Positions 61,502-64,000 of a stretch of 64,000 bases of DNA are shown here, one piece after another. The notes beneath the pieces were generated by a model. It was not told where the DNA came from and did no database searches. It saw nothing but the letters and a program-made list of their open reading frames with translations. Each line of letters begins with the position of its first letter. Within the stretch, counting starts at the first letter, position 1. The position numbers were made by a program, and so were the translations under genes. The DNA comes from Acholeplasmatales bacterium (GTDB taxonomy: Bacteria > Bacillota_I > Bacilli_A > Acholeplasmatales > Anaeroplasmataceae): assembly GCA_900767915.1 (NCBI GenBank), contig CAAGAX010000047.1, positions 1-64,000 of the forward strand, written 5' to 3'.

Positions 61502-64000
61502 ATGGCATTGAAATTTTTAGATTCTGGTTATAAGGAAATGAAAAGATGCAGTAAGCTTGCAAAAAAGATTTTAGCCTTAGATGATACAATGTCTAAGCTA
61601 AGTGATGATGAGCTTAAGGCAAAAACACCTTATTTTAAAGATTTATTAAAAAAGGGATCATCACTTGATGATATTTTAATAGAAGCATATGCAGTTGCTA
61701 GAGAGGCTGCATATCGTGTTACTGGTATGAAGGCTTATGAGGTACAGTTAATTGGTGCTTGTGCTATTCATGGTGGTAATATTGCTGAAATGAAAACAGG
61801 TGAAGGTAAAACATTAACAGCTGTTTTACCAGCTTATTTAAATGCATTAACAGGTGATGGTGTTCATATTGTTACAGTAAATGAATATCTAGCAGGACGT
61901 GAGGCTCATGGTCAAATTGGTGATATTTATCGTTGGTTAGGATTGACTGTTGGCTTAAATCTAAGAGAACTTGATCGTCAACAAAAGCGTGAATGCTATT
62001 CATGTGATATTGTTTATTCTACAAACTCAGAATTAGGATTTGATTATTTAAGAGATAATATGGTTCCTAATTATAATGAAATTACTCAAGTTAAAGGCTT
62101 AAATTATGCAATTATCGATGAAACAGACTCAATTTTAATTGATGATGCAAGAACACCATTAATTATTTCAGGTCCTACTAAGGAGGATAATGGTTTATAT
62201 GAGCGTGCAGATAGCTTTGTTAAAGCTTTAAAGCCTGAAGATTATGAAATTGATATTGAATCAAGAACAATATCATTATTACCTAGTGGTGTAGAAAAGG
62301 CAGAAGCATTCTTCCATATAGATAATTTATATGATACTGATCATGTTGCAATAGTTCATAGAATAAATAATGCCCTAAAGGCAGTATATATCTTTGAAAA
62401 TGGTAAGGAATATGTTGTTATGGATGGAGAAGTATTAATAGTTGATGCTTCTACAGGACGTATTTTAAAGGGACGTCAATTCTCTGAAGGCTTACATCAA
62501 GCATTAGAGGCAAAAGAGGGCGTTGAAATTAAGAAGGAAACAATTACTGTAGCTACAATTACATATCAAAATTATTTTAGAATGTATAAAAAGCTTTCAG
62601 GTATGACAGGTACAGCAAAGACTGAGGAAGAGGAATTTAGAGATATCTATAATATGTATGTTGTTGAGGTTCCTACTAATAAGCCTGTTATTCGTATAGA
62701 TGCTCCAGATTTATTATTCTTGACTCCTGAATATAAATTTAATGCAATGATAAAGGAAATTAAAGAGCGTCATTCAAAGGGACAACCAGTTTTAATTGGT
62801 ACTGCTAATGTTGAAACTTCTGAGCATGTTCATAGATTACTTGAAAAAGAGCACCTACCTCATGAGGTATTAAATGCTAAGAACCATGAGCGTGAAGCTG
62901 AAATTATTGCGCATGCTGGTGAATTAGGTGCTATCACATTATCAACTAATATGGCTGGACGTGGTACTGATATTAAATTAGCTCCTGGTGTTGCAGAGCT
63001 TGGAGGCCTTGCTGTATTAGGTACTGAGAGATTCGAATCTCGTCGTATTGATAATCAGCTACGTGGACGTTCTGGTCGTCAAGGAGATCCTGGTTATTCT
63101 AGATTCTTTATTTCTACAGAGGATGAATTGATTCAACGCTTTGGTGGAGATTCATTTAAGAATAGACTTGCAACAATCATTCATATGATGAATGAGGGAG
63201 ATGAGGCTGAACCACTTGAAAGTAAAATGCTTGCAAAGATGGTTACAATGGCTCAAACAAAAATTGAAGGTATTAATTATGATTCAAGAAAGAATATTCT
63301 TAAGTATGATGATGTAGTACGTAAGCAAAGAGAAACATTCTATAAAGAGCGTCAAGAGGTAGTTAAGGCTGAAAAACTTGATGATTTATTAAAACGATTA
63401 ATGAAATCCGCAATCATAAATAAGGTTGAAGAATATATTGAAACAACAGAAAAATTTGATGATGAGGAATTAACTAAAATTTTTAATGAAAGAATTTTTG
63501 GAAATAATTTATTATCTGTTGATGTTATTCGTGGCTATGCGGATGATCAAGATATCATTAATTATATCTATGAAACAGCAGTCAATGATTTAGATAAAAG
63601 ATTTAATGAAACAAAAGAGCAAATGAAGCTTATTATTCCTGCAGAGGCTTTAGTGGAAAATCCTAATTTAATTGAAGAACAAATGCAATTATTTATTAAA
63701 AGAATAATTCTACCTATTCTTGATAGAAATTGGAGAGAGCATATTGATGATATGCAAGGCTTACGTCAAGGAATTCATTTACAATCATATGCTCAAACAA
63801 ACCCATTAGAATTATATCAAAGAGAAGGATATAATAGATTTGAAAAGCTTACAAAGAAAATGAATGAAGAAATTCTTATTACAGCAATGCATGCAAGAGT
63901 AAGAATTGAACGCCAAGAGCAACCAAAAGATGATACAATGAAGGGACTTCATACAAATCAGGATTTATCAACTGTAAATAAGAAATCTCCTGTTAGAAAA
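61502..64000 (+). CDS. secA: Preprotein translocase ATPase SecA (runs off the right edge)
   Basis: The frame is open from ATG 61502 to the end of the window, 833 codons, so only the last residues are missing. The N-terminus MALKFLDSGYKEMKRCSKLA, Walker A MKTGEGKTL, DETDSILIDDARTPLIISG (DEAD-like box with preprotein-binding start) and MAGRGTDIKL with GRSGRQGDPG are SecA hallmarks. The final residues before the edge form the basic linker that normally leads to a zinc-binding tail. SecA drives protein export through SecYEG. GGTGAATTAAC before ATG is the RBS. Confidence 0.96.
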   Translation, partial: MALKFLDSGYKEMKRCSKLAKKILALDDTMSKLSDDELKAKTPYFKDLLKKGSSLDDILIEAYAVAREAAYRVTGMKAYEVQLIGACAIHGGNIAEMKTGEGKTLTAVLPAYLNALTGDGVHIVTVNEYLAGREAHGQIGDIYRWLGLTVGLNLRELDRQQKRECYSCDIVYSTNSELGFDYLRDNMVPNYNEITQVKGLNYAIIDETDSILIDDARTPLIISGPTKEDNGLYERADSFVKALKPEDYEIDIESRTISLLPSGVEKAEAFFHIDNLYDTDHVAIVHRINNALKAVYIFENGKEYVVMDGEVLIVDASTGRILKGRQFSEGLHQALEAKEGVEIKKETITVATITYQNYFRMYKKLSGMTGTAKTEEEEFRDIYNMYVVEVPTNKPVIRIDAPDLLFLTPEYKFNAMIKEIKERHSKGQPVLIGTANVETSEHVHRLLEKEHLPHEVLNAKNHEREAEIIAHAGELGAITLSTNMAGRGTDIKLAPGVAELGGLAVLGTERFESRRIDNQLRGRSGRQGDPGYSRFFISTEDELIQRFGGDSFKNRLATIIHMMNEGDEAEPLESKMLAKMVTMAQTKIEGINYDSRKNILKYDDVVRKQRETFYKERQEVVKAEKLDDLLKRLMKSAIINKVEEYIETTEKFDDEELTKIFNERIFGNNLLSVDVIRGYADDQDIINYIYETAVNDLDKRFNETKEQMKLIIPAEALVENPNLIEEQMQLFIKRIILPILDRNWREHIDDMQGLRQGIHLQSYAQTNPLELYQREGYNRFEKLTKKMNEEILITAMHARVRIERQEQPKDDTMKGLHTNQDLSTVNKKSPVRK

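Noticed and set aside
1..64000. CRISPR arrays, insertion sequences, integrases, tRNA or rRNA genes
   Set aside because: None was seen on reading. The paired hairpins at 40.6 and 46.5 kb are the only repeated intergenic elements noticed, and no transposase or integrase accompanies them.

Overview
This 64-kb window is very AT-rich, densely coded chromosome from a low-GC Gram-positive bacterium. It is most likely an anaerobic, gut-associated member of the Bacilli/Erysipelotrichia or a mollicute-related uncultured lineage. The evidence is the gene order dnaG-rpoD-trmK and comF remnant-csp-hpf-secA, strong AGGAGG-type ribosome binding sites, TTGACA/TATAAT promoters, a pyruvate formate-lyase system, and a bile-salt-hydrolase-family enzyme. 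TGA ends several genes, so the code is the standard bacterial one, not the Mycoplasma code. Nearly all genes lie on the + strand. No rRNA, tRNA, CRISPR array, insertion sequence or phage gene was seen.

Layout. 0.1-5.1 kb: a YcxB-like membrane protein, then arginine decarboxylase, agmatine deiminase and N-carbamoylputrescine amidase (arginine to putrescine) behind a terminator-type leader, then an aldo/keto reductase. 5.2-15.7 kb: a membrane HD-GYP protein, a GH28 glycosidase, a MATE exporter, a beta-helix lipoprotein, a DUF368/PopT-type lipid carrier translocase, an amidohydrolase, an unrecognised KOW/TIR-like protein and a choloylglycine hydrolase. 15.7-20.4 kb: a DUF1836 regulator divergent from a cassette of two GT8 glycosyltransferases flanked by two acyltransferases. 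20.5-34.5 kb: aminopeptidase P, a zinc-ribbon protein, a complete NAD salvage operon, an MFS transporter, two flavoproteins, Nudix, PHP and EngB proteins, and two unknown genes. 34.7-40.5 kb: glyQS, dnaG, rpoD, trmK and an esterase.

40.6-46.55 kb is the most unusual block. It holds a decayed gene for a secreted MACPF (perforin-family) protein followed by two fused ATPase-permease ABC exporters. The block is bracketed by two copies of a related hairpin sequence. The MACPF gene carries an apparent frameshift in its signal peptide and an in-frame TAA, and the first ABC gene carries an in-frame TAA. It looks like an accessory toxin/export module that has recently been inactivated, or else the assembly has errors there.

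46.6-51.1 kb: nrnA, then the pyruvate formate-lyase locus: activase, a CANC thioredoxin-like protein, and a pyruvate formate-lyase split into a catalytic chain without a glycyl-radical domain and a separate 77-residue radical chain, each with its own ribosome binding site. 51.1-58.8 kb: a tetrahydrofolate riboswitch before a folate ECF transporter gene with an unusual N-terminal extension, then a compact SAM-I-like riboswitch and terminator before priA-fmt-(degenerate HD-GYP)-TSCPD-metK. These two leaders put one-carbon and methionine metabolism under riboswitch control. 58.9-64.0 kb: asnA, the ComF-like fragment, a cold-shock protein, long-form hpf with a cre-like site, and secA, which runs off the right edge.
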